The translations under genes were made by a program, and so were the position numbers. DNA of 64,000 nt from Microbacterium sp. Clip185 (lineage in GTDB: Bacteria > Actinomycetota > Actinomycetes > Actinomycetales > Microbacteriaceae): positions 186,001 through 250,000 of the forward strand of contig NZ_CP117996.1 of the NCBI RefSeq assembly GCF_028743715.1. Reading direction: 5' to 3'. The notes under the pieces were generated by a model that made no database searches, was not told the DNA's origin, and was given only the letters and a program-made list of their open reading frames with translations. How positions within the stretch are numbered: position 1 is the stretch's first letter; every line of letters starts with the position of its first letter. Below, piece by piece: positions 24,700 through 33,873 of the stretch.

Positions 24700-25718
24700 G
24701 CGACGGCCGCGACGGTGTCGGCGCTCGTCGCATCCAATACGCCGTCTCGATAGCGGAGGGCTCGCGCCCACCGCACCCGCACCTCGTCGCCGGGTCGCCA
24801 GCTGCGGTCGCCCACGAGCGCGCGCACGGTCGCTCCGCGCACGGAGAGCACGACCTCGTCGAGGTGGCCGCGCGGCACGGTGCGCACAACGTGAGCGGGA
24901 ATCCCGTCGCCTCCGATGACCACATGTTCCGGACGCACGAGCCAGCGGACGCCGTCCTCGCCGGCATCCAGATCGAGGGAGGACAGCAGGTTGGCCGCTC
25001 CCACGAAACCGGCGACGAACTCGGTCGCGGGGCGCCGATACAGTTCGCTCGGTGTGGCGATCTGCTCGATCCGGCCGCCGTTCATCACCGCGATCCGATC
25101 CGACACGGCCATCGCCTCGTCCTGGTCATGGGTGACGAGCACGGTCGTGATGCCGAGCCGTTGCTGGATGTCGCGGATCTCCTCGCGTACGCGCACGCGC
25201 AGCTTGGCGTCGAGGTTGGAGAGCGGCTCGTCGAGCAGGAGCAGCGCGGGGCGGCGCACGAGGGCGCGGGCGAGTGAGGCGCGCTGCTGTTCGCCGCCGG
25301 AGATGCGCGCGGGGCGCGAGCGCGCGTGGTGGGAGAGCCCCACGAGTTCGAGCGCCTCGTCCACGCGCCGTGTGATCTCGGCGCGCGGGACCCGCGCGAT
25401 CCGCAAGGGGAAGCCGACGTTCTTCGCGACCGTCATGTGCGGCCACAGCGCGTAGTTCTGGAACACCATGGCGCTCGGGCGTCGCTCGGGTCCGAGCGAT
25501 GTCACGTCTTCGCCGGCCACCTCGACCCGCCCGGCGTCGGGGCTGAGGAAGCCGGCGATCATGCGCAGCGTGGTCGTCTTGCCGCATCCGGAAGGCCCGA
25601 GCAGAGAGACGAGCTCGCCCTGCGCGATGTCCAGGTGCAGGTCGTCGACGACGGTGCGACCGCCGAGGCGCTTGCTGAGCCCGTTCAGGCGCAGACCGGG
25701 GGTGGGGGAGAAGGTCAT
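24696..25718 (-). CDS. ABC transporter ATP-binding protein (UgpC/PotA-like)
   Basis: 340 aa. Walker A GPSGCGKTT, Q-loop FQNYALWPHMTV, signature ISGGEQQR, Walker B LLLLDEPLSNLD and H-loop LVTHDQDEA are all intact, and a TOBE-type regulatory domain occupies about 240-340. The N terminus and the TOBE layout match the CUT1/iron/phosphonate/spermidine group. It begins 7 nt after the second permease gene and overlaps the fusion-enzyme gene. Energises import of the ligand bound by the lipoprotein at 27482-28633. Confidence 0.9.
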   Translation of the reverse strand: MTFSPTPGLRLNGLSKRLGGRTVVDDLHLDIAQGELVSLLGPSGCGKTTTLRMIAGFLSPDAGRVEVAGEDVTSLGPERRPSAMVFQNYALWPHMTVAKNVGFPLRIARVPRAEITRRVDEALELVGLSHHARSRPARISGGEQQRASLARALVRRPALLLLDEPLSNLDAKLRVRVREEIRDIQQRLGITTVLVTHDQDEAMAVSDRIAVMNGGRIEQIATPSELYRRPATEFVAGFVGAANLLSSLDLDAGEDGVRWLVRPEHVVIGGDGIPAHVVRTVPRGHLDEVVLSVRGATVRALVGDRSWRPGDEVRVRWARALRYRDGVLDATSADTVAAVA

Positions 25719-25725
25719 GGCGTTC

Positions 25726-26544
25726 CTATCGGATCTGGAAGCCTTCGGCGAGCTGACCGCCGAAGACGTACTTGCGGGTGAGCAGCAGGAGCAGCACCGA
25801 GGGGATGGAGAGCAGGATCGCGAAGACGGCGGCGACCTGGTTCGGGTAGTTGAGAACGAGCGAGTACATCTCGGTCGGCATGGTCATGTACGACGGGGCG
25901 CCCACGAGGTAGGTGCCCTGCGACTCGTCGAACGAGGCGAGGAACGACATCACCGCCGCGACGACGATGCCGGGAACGGCGAGCGGCAGTGTCACGCTCA
26001 GGAACACCCGGATGCGGCCGGCGCCGGCATCCCGCGCCGCCTCCTCGAGCGAGCGCGGCACCGCGGAGAACGCCGCGGCGGGGATCCACGTCATGAAGAC
26101 GATCGTGCCGATGACGTGCACGATGACGATCCCGAGCGCCGTCTCCATCAGGTGCAGCCCGTAGAAGACGGTCGCCATCGCCGCGAACAGTCCCATCTTG
26201 GGGAAGGCGTTGGTCGCGAACAGCCCGATGAGGAAGAGCCGCCGCCCCGGGAAGGTGAAGCGCGAGAACGCGTAGGCGGCGGGCAGGCAGATCGCGGCCG
26301 AGACGAGCACGGTCACCGGCGCGAAGAACAGCGTGTTTTGCATCGCGGCGAACAGGTCGGGGTCGCTGAACACCACTCCCCACCAGCGCAGCGTGAGCCC
26401 GTCGGGCCAGAGATCGGGGTAGCTCCAGTCCGCGGCGAAGGCGTGCAGGCCGAGCCAGAAGAGCGGACCGAGGATGAAGACGGCCAGCAGCGCCGCGAAG
26501 GCGATGAGCAGGATGCGGCCGGTGATCAGGCGGATGGTGGGCAT
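25726..26544 (-). CDS. ABC transporter permease, second subunit
   Basis: 272 aa, six hydrophobic helices. The EAA loop is seen as SLEEAARDAGAGRIRVFLSVTLPLAVPG (about residues 160-187), the site that docks the ATPase. Start ATG at 26544 overlaps the stop of the preceding permease gene by one nucleotide (TGATG), so the two subunits are coupled and form a heterodimeric channel. Confidence 0.9.
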   Translation of the reverse strand: MPTIRLITGRILLIAFAALLAVFILGPLFWLGLHAFAADWSYPDLWPDGLTLRWWGVVFSDPDLFAAMQNTLFFAPVTVLVSAAICLPAAYAFSRFTFPGRRLFLIGLFATNAFPKMGLFAAMATVFYGLHLMETALGIVIVHVIGTIVFMTWIPAAAFSAVPRSLEEAARDAGAGRIRVFLSVTLPLAVPGIVVAAVMSFLASFDESQGTYLVGAPSYMTMPTEMYSLVLNYPNQVAAVFAILLSIPSVLLLLLTRKYVFGGQLAEGFQIR

Positions 26545-27485
26545 CAGACGCGTCCCTCGTCCTTCGCGCTGCGGAAGTTCGCCCAGACGTACAGCACCGC
26601 GACGCCGGAGGCGATGAGGAAGACGACGACCGCGATGGCGGCGGCCTGCTGCGGCTGGTTGAACGACTGGAAGTACTTGCTGATGTCAACGCCGAGCTGC
26701 TGGGGCGCGTTCGGCCCCATGAAGTAGGGGACGGTGAACTGTCCCAGCACGCCGATCGTCGTGAACGTCGCCGCGATGATCAGCGGGATGCCGGCCATGG
26801 GCATGAGAACTCGGGTGACCACCGCCACCGAGCCCGCTCCGGCATCCCGTGCGGCGTCGATGAGGGCGTCGGGCACACTCTGCATGCCGGAGGCCGTCAT
26901 GAGCAGCGCGAACGGCAGGTTCACCCAGACGGAGGCGATCACGACGCCCGTCGTGGTGAAGCCGAGAACCGGCGCGTCGAGGCCGACCTGGGCGAAGACG
27001 CTGCGCAGGAACCCCTCTCCGGAGGAGAAGGTGAGAATCGCCCACGAGGCGATCACGACGGGGATGAACAGAGGGACGACCCCGAGCCCCGACAGCACCG
27101 CGCCCAGCCATCCGCCGCGCAGCCGCAGGATCGCGCCGATGATGACGGCGAGGGTCATGGTGACCAGGGTCGTGCTGACGGTGACGAGCACGGTCGCGAG
27201 CAGGTCGCGGCCGAACCGAGGGTCGGCGAACAGCTTCGCGTAGGCGTCGAACGTGACGAGCCCCTGGGCGTGGAACACGTCTTGACCGATCGCGGCGACC
27301 GTCGCGTTCAGGCCGCCGGTCATGCCGAGGCTGAATCCGATCGACAGCACGACCGGCACGCCCACGAATAGGACGATGACCAGGACGGGCGGCAGTGCCA
27401 GCGCGAAGCCGACTCCGGCCCGCCGCCGCGAGGAGCGGCGGGCCGGAGCGGCCGCGGCGGGTGCCGCAGCGATCGAGACGGTCAC
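26544..27485 (-). CDS. ABC transporter permease, first subunit
   Basis: 313 aa with an Ala/Arg-rich N-terminal tail and six helices. The EAA loop reads DALIDAARDAGAGSVAVVTRVLMPMAG (about residues 200-226). GTG at 27485 overlaps the binding-protein stop (GTGA). Paired with the permease encoded at 25726-26544. Family resemblance is to PotB/FbpB/2-aminoethylphosphonate-type permeases, so an anionic or phosphorylated ligand is plausible. Confidence 0.88.
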   Translation of the reverse strand: MTVSIAAAPAAAAPARRSSRRRAGVGFALALPPVLVIVLFVGVPVVLSIGFSLGMTGGLNATVAAIGQDVFHAQGLVTFDAYAKLFADPRFGRDLLATVLVTVSTTLVTMTLAVIIGAILRLRGGWLGAVLSGLGVVPLFIPVVIASWAILTFSSGEGFLRSVFAQVGLDAPVLGFTTTGVVIASVWVNLPFALLMTASGMQSVPDALIDAARDAGAGSVAVVTRVLMPMAGIPLIIAATFTTIGVLGQFTVPYFMGPNAPQQLGVDISKYFQSFNQPQQAAAIAVVVFLIASGVAVLYVWANFRSAKDEGRV

Positions 27486-28633
27486 GGAACGCGCTGGTCC
27501 CACTCGTTGGACATGTCGCTCGCGACCTCGCTGAAGTAGCCGGGTCGCAGCGCCGAGGGATCGGCGCCCGCGAACTGGTCCTGCACGTCCTGCGAGAGCG
27601 TGTCGAGGGCGACCACCGGGTAACCGGAGATCTGCTGCGCGATGATCTGCTGACCCTCAGGGCTCAGCACGAAGTCCGCGAGGTCGATGGCGCCCTGCGT
27701 GTTCTTGCTCGTGCGGGGGATGCCGAGGTACGACGCGCTGCCGGTGAAGCTCGGGTCGGTGATCTGGGTGAACTTGACCGTGTCGGGAATCTGCCCGTTC
27801 TTGACCGCCGTGACGAACTGGTCGCTCCACACCGGAGCCATCGAGATCTCCCCGCTGCCGAGCAGGGAGAGCACCTGCGAGTTGCCGTTGGGGTAGACGC
27901 CGCCCTGGTACATCGAGGGGCCGAGCTCCTTGAGGGTCGTGAAGCCGGCATCCCACTTCGCCTCGACGTCCTTCGCAGCACCGGTACGCAGCGCCTTCTG
28001 GTCATCGGGCGACAGCGAGCTGTCGAGCACCGTCGTCACGAACGCGCCGCCCGAGCCGCCCGTCGAGGGGGAGTTGTAGGCGAAGCGGCCCGGGTTCTGA
28101 CGGATCCAGTCGAGGAGGTCGGCCAGCGTCTTGGGCGGGGTGGCGACCTTCGTGCTGTCGTACGCGAGCAGCACGGAGGAGGCGCGATAGGGGATTCCGA
28201 CGCCCTTGCCCGCCGTGACGGTGTCGGCGGGGACCGCGCCCAGACCCGGAACGGTCTGGGGGTCCACGTTCATGAGCAGGCCGGCGTTCGCCGCGCTGCC
28301 GGTCACGAAGCCGGCGTCGATGAGATCGAAGCCGGGATCGTCGCCCGCGCTGGTCGCCGCGGTCAGCTTCGCGACCGTCTGCTGGTCGTGCTCGCCGTGC
28401 AGGTCGATCGTGGTCTTGACGGTGACGCCGGGGTGCTCCTTCTCGTACGCGGGGATGAGCCCCTTCTCCCACAGGTCCTGCACGTTCGTGTCTCCGGAGA
28501 TGAAGACGGTCACGGTGCCGGATGCGTCACCGGAGGCGGTGGTCGCGCCGGCCGCCACGGGTGCACAGGCGGTGAGCGCACCCAGCGCCGCGAGGGCGGA
28601 CAGGGCGAAAGCGAGGGATCGCTTCGTGGTCAC
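27482..28633 (-). CDS. ABC transporter substrate-binding lipoprotein
   Basis: 383 aa. Lipobox LTAC with acylated Cys23 after a 22-residue signal, followed by an extracellular solute-binding fold of the FbpA/phosphonate/spermidine type (TVTVFISGDTNVQDLWEKG at the first strand; YRASSVLLAYD hinge region). With the downstream GDPD-IMPase fusion, a glycerophosphodiester or other organophosphate ligand is the best guess, not proven. GTG at 28633 has GAAGGAC 6-7 nt upstream and is preferred over more distal in-frame starts. First gene of the operon, divergent from a LacI gene. Confidence 0.85.
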   Translation of the reverse strand: MTTKRSLAFALSALAALGALTACAPVAAGATTASGDASGTVTVFISGDTNVQDLWEKGLIPAYEKEHPGVTVKTTIDLHGEHDQQTVAKLTAATSAGDDPGFDLIDAGFVTGSAANAGLLMNVDPQTVPGLGAVPADTVTAGKGVGIPYRASSVLLAYDSTKVATPPKTLADLLDWIRQNPGRFAYNSPSTGGSGGAFVTTVLDSSLSPDDQKALRTGAAKDVEAKWDAGFTTLKELGPSMYQGGVYPNGNSQVLSLLGSGEISMAPVWSDQFVTAVKNGQIPDTVKFTQITDPSFTGSASYLGIPRTSKNTQGAIDLADFVLSPEGQQIIAQQISGYPVVALDTLSQDVQDQFAGADPSALRPGYFSEVASDMSNEWDQRVP

Positions 28634-28750
28634 GGATGAGTCCTTCGTTCGGGTGGGTGCGACGGTCATCGCACCGTTTCGATGGAAAGCGCGCTCGGTA
28701 GCGTCCGGGTGAAGAGAAGGTGGCGCTTTCGCGAGGAGTGGCGGAACTCG

Positions 28751-28764
28751 TCGAAACGTTGCGA
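28751..28764. promoter_or_regulatory. Candidate LacI-type operator between importer operon and lacI
   Basis: TCGAAACGTTGCGA is a 14-bp palindrome with one mismatched pair and a central CG, the form of LacI-family sites. It lies just upstream of the LacI gene. A second candidate, inverted half-sites GAAAGCGC (28685-28692) and GCGCTTTC (28723-28730), lies nearer the importer operon. Confidence 0.4.
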
Positions 28765-28797
28765 TCTGCGTCGCTAACGTGTCAGCGGGAGGGCGCG

Positions 28798-29877
28798 ATG
28801 ACCACGATGACGGGCCGAGGGCGGCGGGGCAGGATCACGATCGCTGACGTCGCCGCGCAGGCGGGAGTGTCCACGTCGACCGCCTCGCTGGCGTTCCGCG
28901 CACCCGATCGGGTCGTCGACGCCACGCGCGATCGCATCCTCGCCGTCGCGGCATCCCTCGGGTATGACGGTCCGCATCCGGTGGCGAGCTCGTTGCGCAG
29001 CGGGCGCAGCGGCATCGTCGGCGTCGTGATCGCCGAGCACGTGCGTCACGCCTTCCTCAACCCCGTCGCGTTGGCCACGATGGACGGCCTTTCCGAAGTG
29101 CTGGACGAGGAGGGCTACGGCCAGCTGCTCCTTCCGGGGCGTGCCCACGCCAGGACACGTCCCGAGCCGCTGCGCACCCTCCCCGTCGACGCCGTCGTGT
29201 TCGCGACCCGCGGTGAGGAGTTCGATGACCTCCTCCCGCTCGTGCGCGCACGCGGCGTGCCATTGGTCGGGATCGAGGGGCCGCACGCGTCCGACATCAC
29301 CGTCGTCGAGGTCGATGATCGCGGCGGGATGCGGCGCATCGCCGATCACGTCGCGGCGCTCGGGCACCGGCGGGTCGGGGTCGTCATGCGCACGACGACC
29401 CTGGGTGCCGCGCATCCGCCGGGCGCGGTCGTCCCGATCGCCGAGAACCTCGAGCGCATCGAGAACCGCACGATCCGAGCGCGGCTCGAAGCGGTGGCGG
29501 AGGTGTTCCCCGGTGCCGTCCGCGTCGAGGCCGGCGGGCGCACCGTCGCCGACGGCGAGGCTGCGGCGCGCGTGCTGCTGGGGGGCGCCCATCCCCCCAC
29601 GGCGGTGCTCGCGCAGAACGACATCCTCGCCGCCGGTGCGCTCGCCGCCGCATCCGGTTTCGGTCTCCGGGTGCCCGAGGACCTCACGGTCACCGGGTTC
29701 GACGGGGTCGAGCTGCCGTGGCTGGGAAGGGCTCTGACGACTGTTCGCCAGCCGCTGCGGGAGCGCGGGCGGAGGGCGGGCGAGATCGCGCTCGCCCTCA
29801 TCCGCGGCGAGCAGCCGAGCAGCGTCGTGCTGCCGGTCGAATTCGTCGCCGGAACCACAGCGGGACCGCCGCGGTGA
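28798..29877 (+). CDS. LacI family transcriptional regulator
   Basis: 359 aa: helix-turn-helix ITIADVAAQAGVSTSTASLAFR (about 13-34), hinge helix ASSLRSGRS, and a ligand-binding core ending TVTGFDGVELPWLGRALTTVRQP. ATG at 28798 has GGGAGGG 4-5 nt upstream; more upstream GTG/ATG codons lack a ribosome binding site. Divergent from the ABC importer-GDPD-IMPase operon, its probable target. The effector is probably the imported compound or inositol/glycerol derivative (inference). Confidence 0.88.
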   Translation: MTTMTGRGRRGRITIADVAAQAGVSTSTASLAFRAPDRVVDATRDRILAVAASLGYDGPHPVASSLRSGRSGIVGVVIAEHVRHAFLNPVALATMDGLSEVLDEEGYGQLLLPGRAHARTRPEPLRTLPVDAVVFATRGEEFDDLLPLVRARGVPLVGIEGPHASDITVVEVDDRGGMRRIADHVAALGHRRVGVVMRTTTLGAAHPPGAVVPIAENLERIENRTIRARLEAVAEVFPGAVRVEAGGRTVADGEAAARVLLGGAHPPTAVLAQNDILAAGALAAASGFGLRVPEDLTVTGFDGVELPWLGRALTTVRQPLRERGRRAGEIALALIRGEQPSSVVLPVEFVAGTTAGPPR

Positions 29878-29949
29878 GCGAGTGTCACGGGGGTTAACTC
29901 AGGCCCCGCCCGTTGCCGGCTCGCGGCGCCGGGTCGGTAGCATCGCGAC

Positions 29950-31062
29950 GTGAGCACTTCAGCGCCGTTCCGTGCCGACATCGTCGGAAGCTTCCTCCGC
30001 CCGCCGGGTCTGGCCGCCGCCCGCCGCCGCCACGCATCGGGCGAGCTGACGGATGCGGCGCTGGCTGCCGTCGAGGACGCGGAGATCATCGACCTCGTCG
30101 CACGGCAGCGCGCCGCGGGTCTGAAGGTCGCGAGCGACGGTGAGTTCCGTCGCTCCTGGTGGCACTTCGACTTCTTCGGGATGCTAGACGGCGTCGACAT
30201 CGTGGAGCTCGATCACGGCATCCAGTTCCAGGGTGTGCAGACCAAGCCGCGGGGCATCGAGATCACGGGGCCCATCCGGTTCGACGACGCGCACCCCTTC
30301 CTCGCCCATTACCGCTCGCTGGCCGCGATCACCGAGGGCACCGCTCTGCTGCCGAAGTTCACGATCCCCGCCCCGACGGTGCTCGACTTCCGGCTCGAGC
30401 CCGGCCACATCGACGCCGCCGTCTACGACGGACGCGAGGCGATCGTGGACGACCTCGTCGCCGCGTACCGCGACGCGCTGGACGCGTTCTATGCGGCGGG
30501 CGCACGGTACCTGCAGTTCGACGACACCGCGTGGGCATACCTGTGCTCCGACGCCGAGCTCGAGAAGGCCCGCGCCCGCGGGATCGACACCGAGGGCATC
30601 GCCGAGCGCTACGCCGACCTGCTCAACCGCATCCTGGACGGCAAGCCCGCCGACCTCACCGTGACCACCCACGTCTGTCGCGGCAACTTCCGCTCGACCT
30701 GGATCTCCTCCGGTGGCTACGAACCGGTCGCCGAGCAGCTGCTGGGCAACACCGCGTACGACGGGTACTTCCTCGAGTACGACTCCGAGCGCGCCGGCGG
30801 TTTCGAGCCGCTGCGATTCTTGCCCGAGGGTGACAAGCGCGTCGTGTTGGGGCTCGTGACCACGAAGACCGGAGAGCTCGAGAGCGCCGACGACATCCGC
30901 CGCCGCATCGACGAGGCCGCATCCTTCGCGCCGCTCGATCAGCTCGCCCTGAGCCCGCAGTGCGGGTTCGCCTCCACGGAGGAGGGCAACGAGCTCACCG
31001 AGGATCAGCAGTGGGCGAAGGTGCGGGCCGTCGTCGACATCGCCGCATCCGTCTGGGGCTGA
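29950..31062 (+). CDS. MetE C-terminal-domain methyltransferase (YxjG/YxjH type)
   Basis: 370 aa, a single cobalamin-independent methionine-synthase catalytic barrel. It opens with FRADIVGSFLRP, and the zinc region is seen as THVCRGNFRSTW (His/Cys), a central Glu in FLEYDSERAG and the last Cys in LSPQCGFAST. Such stand-alone proteins move a methyl group from a folate or other donor to homocysteine or a thiol. Next to a methyl-THF-generating demethylase cluster it could be a methyl sink. TAGCAT lies 7 nt before the GTG, so leaderless. Convergent with the dioxygenase gene (7-nt gap). Confidence 0.85.
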   Translation: MSTSAPFRADIVGSFLRPPGLAAARRRHASGELTDAALAAVEDAEIIDLVARQRAAGLKVASDGEFRRSWWHFDFFGMLDGVDIVELDHGIQFQGVQTKPRGIEITGPIRFDDAHPFLAHYRSLAAITEGTALLPKFTIPAPTVLDFRLEPGHIDAAVYDGREAIVDDLVAAYRDALDAFYAAGARYLQFDDTAWAYLCSDAELEKARARGIDTEGIAERYADLLNRILDGKPADLTVTTHVCRGNFRSTWISSGGYEPVAEQLLGNTAYDGYFLEYDSERAGGFEPLRFLPEGDKRVVLGLVTTKTGELESADDIRRRIDEAASFAPLDQLALSPQCGFASTEEGNELTEDQQWAKVRAVVDIAASVWG

Positions 31063-31069
31063 GCCCGGC

Positions 31070-32086
31070 TCAGCGCTTCTGCGGCGCCGGGATCGGCTCG
31101 CCCTTCATCGCCGCCTCGTCGATCTCGGCCTGATTCGCGAGGAACGGCGTGCCGTGCGTGTGGAAGGTCGGCACGGTCTTCGCACCCCACGCCTGACCCC
31201 TTGCGCGCTCGGCCTGCGACCACTCCACGACCGGCCAGTCCGGATCGAGGATGAGGCGGGCGCCGGCATTGGCGAGTTCGATGCGGTTGCCGCCCGGCTC
31301 CCACACGTAGATGAAGAACGTCTGGTTGATGGCGTGCTTGTAGGGGCCGAACTCGATGTGCACGCCGTTCTCGAGGAAGATGTCGGCGGCCTTGAGGATG
31401 TCCTCACGGGTGTCGGGAGCGAGCGCGAAGTGGTGGAATCGGCCGTGCTCGCCGGTCCAGTCCTCGCTGTAGACCACGTCGTACGACTTCTGCTGGAACC
31501 GGAACCACCAGGCCGCATACCCGCCGCCGTCCAGCCGCACCCGCTCGGACTCGCGCGCGCCCATGACGTCGCGCCAGAACTCCCCGGCCTTCGTCACGTC
31601 GCTGGCGAGGTAGTTGATGTGGTCCATCCGGCGCGCGTTGACGCCTCGCCCGGGGAATGCGGACGCCTGGTTCTTCAGGGCCGGGCGATCCTCGTCGTCG
31701 GGCACGTAGTGCTCGGTGTCGTAGTAGATGCCCATGAGGTGGCCGTCCGGGTCCTCGAACTCGTACGAGCGGCCGACGCCGACCTCGGGCTCGCGCCAGC
31801 CGTGACCGAGACCGGCCGCCTCGATGGCTGCGACGCGACGCTCCAGGGCCTCGGGGCTCGTGACGCGGAAGAGCGTGCGGCCGACGCCGTTGGTGTCGGA
31901 TGCGGTGAGCTTGAGCGTGTAGAGCTGGTACTCGTCCCAGCAGCGGAGGTAGGCGGAGTCGCCGATGCGGGCGACCTCCCGCATCGCGAGCAGGTCGCGG
32001 AAGAAGTGCAGGCTCTCCTCGAAGACCGGGGTGAACAGCTCGACGCCGCCCAGGTGTGCGAGGTCGAAGTTGTCGCGCGTTGCCAT
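31070..32086 (-). CDS. Type I (VOC-fold) extradiol ring-cleavage dioxygenase
   Basis: 338 aa, two VOC modules (about 8-125 and 152-275). The C-terminal module carries the 2-His-1-carboxylate iron site: His156 (RMDHINYL), His218/219 (GRFHHFAL) and Glu270 (NRIELANAG), with spacing like catechol 2,3-dioxygenase (153/214/265 in XylE). The downstream VPTFHTHGTP tail is also of that group. As last gene of a galB-galC-galD-like operon it probably opens a gallate-, methylgallate- or protocatechuate-type ring. GAGAGGA precedes ATG at 32086. Confidence 0.87.
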   Translation of the reverse strand: MATRDNFDLAHLGGVELFTPVFEESLHFFRDLLAMREVARIGDSAYLRCWDEYQLYTLKLTASDTNGVGRTLFRVTSPEALERRVAAIEAAGLGHGWREPEVGVGRSYEFEDPDGHLMGIYYDTEHYVPDDEDRPALKNQASAFPGRGVNARRMDHINYLASDVTKAGEFWRDVMGARESERVRLDGGGYAAWWFRFQQKSYDVVYSEDWTGEHGRFHHFALAPDTREDILKAADIFLENGVHIEFGPYKHAINQTFFIYVWEPGGNRIELANAGARLILDPDWPVVEWSQAERARGQAWGAKTVPTFHTHGTPFLANQAEIDEAAMKGEPIPAPQKR

Positions 32087-32105
32087 GGTGTGTCCTCTCT
32101 GACAG

Positions 32106-33179
32106 TCAGCGGCGGGGTCTCGGGAAGACGAGCCCGTCGAAGATCTTTCGTGCGGTGCGGACCGACGACGAGCTCGCGCGCCAGCCGGATGCGGCGTCGC
32201 CGGTGACGGCGACGGTGGCGGCGAACGTGCCGCCGGGGTGTTCGAGCAGCGTCTGCTCCCCGTCGCCGAGCACGGCGAAGTCGGAGCCGACGGCACCAGG
32301 GATGCGGATGCCGGCGGCGACGGATGCGGCCATCAGCACTCCGATCGTGGGGTGCACGCGGGCGGGGATGAAGGCCCGGGTGCCGACCGCTCCGCCGTGG
32401 CGCGGCGGAGACAGCAGGAACATCTTGGGCACGGTCTGCGCCGCGACATCGCCCAGTCCGAACAGCGGGCCCGCCGCCCGGCGAATCGTCTCGATCGGCT
32501 CGCGGAGGTCCGCGCGCGACTCGAGCTCTTCCGGGCTCTCGTCGCCCGTGACGTCGAACTCCGCCGCATCCATCAGCACGACCGGCATCCCGTTGTCGAC
32601 GAGGGTCACGCGGTGGCCCGCGATCTCGTCCGTCGCCGACCCGGTGGGAAGCAGCGGCTTCTGCCCGCGGGTGGTCAGTGCGATCCGGCCTGCGGTACCG
32701 GGCACCCCCGCGATCGCCTCGTCGCCGTCGTAATCGACCCGCCCATCCGGAGTTGCGAAGCGCGCCTCGGCGATGTCGCCCGTGTTGAGCAGGCGGATGC
32801 GCACGACGGTCTCGCCCGCATCCGCTGTGACGAGGCCGCGCTCGATCGCGAACGGCCCGACCGCGGCCAGCAGGTTGCCGCACGTCTGCGCATCGGCGAC
32901 GACGGGCTCGTCCACGCCTACCTGGAGGAAGAGGTAGTCGATGTCGCATCCGGGAGCGTTCGAGCGCTCGACGACGGCCACCTTGGACGTCAGCGGATGC
33001 GCGCCGCCCAGTCCGTCGATCTGCGCCGGATCGGGGCTGCCCATGATCCGCAGCAGCAGGTCGTCGCGCTCGGCCGGGTCCGCGGGCAGGTCGGAGGTGA
33101 GGAAGAAGGCGCCCTTGGAGGTGCCGCCGCGCATGAGCAGGCAGCGGATGCCGTCGCGCGCCGGATCAGGCGTCGGCAT
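32106..33179 (-). CDS. galD: PrpF/4-oxalomesaconate tautomerase (GalD-like)
   Basis: 357 aa of the PrpF family (diaminopimelate-epimerase fold): N-terminal LMRGGTSKGAFFL, the cysteine in ADAQTCGNLLAAVG and LVDNGMPVV are the usual signatures. GalD converts the keto and enol forms of 4-oxalomesaconate in gallate degradation; PrpF itself isomerises aconitate, so context decides the call. ATG at 33179 starts 14 nt inside the preceding aldolase gene and is translationally coupled. Followed 19 nt later by the dioxygenase gene. Confidence 0.82.
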   Translation of the reverse strand: MPTPDPARDGIRCLLMRGGTSKGAFFLTSDLPADPAERDDLLLRIMGSPDPAQIDGLGGAHPLTSKVAVVERSNAPGCDIDYLFLQVGVDEPVVADAQTCGNLLAAVGPFAIERGLVTADAGETVVRIRLLNTGDIAEARFATPDGRVDYDGDEAIAGVPGTAGRIALTTRGQKPLLPTGSATDEIAGHRVTLVDNGMPVVLMDAAEFDVTGDESPEELESRADLREPIETIRRAAGPLFGLGDVAAQTVPKMFLLSPPRHGGAVGTRAFIPARVHPTIGVLMAASVAAGIRIPGAVGSDFAVLGDGEQTLLEHPGGTFAATVAVTGDAASGWRASSSSVRTARKIFDGLVFPRPRR

Positions 33180-33873
33180 CGCGTCGCTCCGCCTGAGACA
33201 CGTAGGCGATGCCGAGCTCGGCGACGACCGAACGCAAACCGTTGATGTCCATGGAGCTGGCCCCGGCCTCGTACTTCGCGCGATTGGTCGCCTCGCGCGC
33301 CGCCCGGGAGCGCGCCGCATCGAGAACGGCGGCCGCCCGCATCCGCGGAACGACCGTGACGCCGTCGTCGTCGGCGACCACGATGTCGCCGGGCTCGACG
33401 ACGACCCCGTCGAGGACCACCGGGACGTTGACCGAGCCCGGGCTGTCGCGCAGGCACCCCTGCGCCGAGACGTAGCGGCTCCACGCCGGAAAGCCCATCG
33501 CGCGCAGCTCGGCCGTGTCGCGCACCCCGGCGGAGGTGACGTACCCGCGGACGCCCTTGACCTGCATCTGCGTGGCCATGAGCTCGCCGATGTGTCCGAA
33601 CGGGGAGGGGCCGGTGGCGACCACAACGATCACGTCGCCGGCGCGGGCCTGCTCGATCGCGACATGAACCATGAGGTTGTCGCCGGGCGCGGTGAGAACG
33701 GTGACGGCGCTGCCGGCGATCGCCGATCCCTGCTGGATGGGGCGGATCGCGCTCCCGGCGTAGCCGGTGCGCCCGAGCGCCTCGTGCACGGTAGCGGAAC
33801 CCAGTGCGGCGAAGGCGTCGACGAGGTCGGCCGCCTCGCGCGCGACGTCGGTGACGACGACGTGCGTGCTCAT
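33166..33873 (-). CDS. galC: 4-carboxy-4-hydroxy-2-oxoadipate aldolase/oxaloacetate decarboxylase (GalC/LigK-like)
   Basis: 235 aa, RraA-like class II aldolase fold. Seen: SATVHEALGRTGY at the N terminus, GHIGELMATQ, the substrate/metal region VRDTAELRAMGFPAWSRYV and GDIVVADDDGVTVVP (divalent-metal Asp). It splits 4-carboxy-4-hydroxy-2-oxoadipate into pyruvate and oxaloacetate, the last step of gallate/protocatechuate 4,5-cleavage. ATG at 33873 overlaps the stop of galB (ATGA); the 3' end overlaps galD by 14 nt. Confidence 0.87.
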   Translation of the reverse strand: MSTHVVVTDVAREAADLVDAFAALGSATVHEALGRTGYAGSAIRPIQQGSAIAGSAVTVLTAPGDNLMVHVAIEQARAGDVIVVVATGPSPFGHIGELMATQMQVKGVRGYVTSAGVRDTAELRAMGFPAWSRYVSAQGCLRDSPGSVNVPVVLDGVVVEPGDIVVADDDGVTVVPRMRAAAVLDAARSRAAREATNRAKYEAGASSMDINGLRSVVAELGIAYVSQAERRDADA

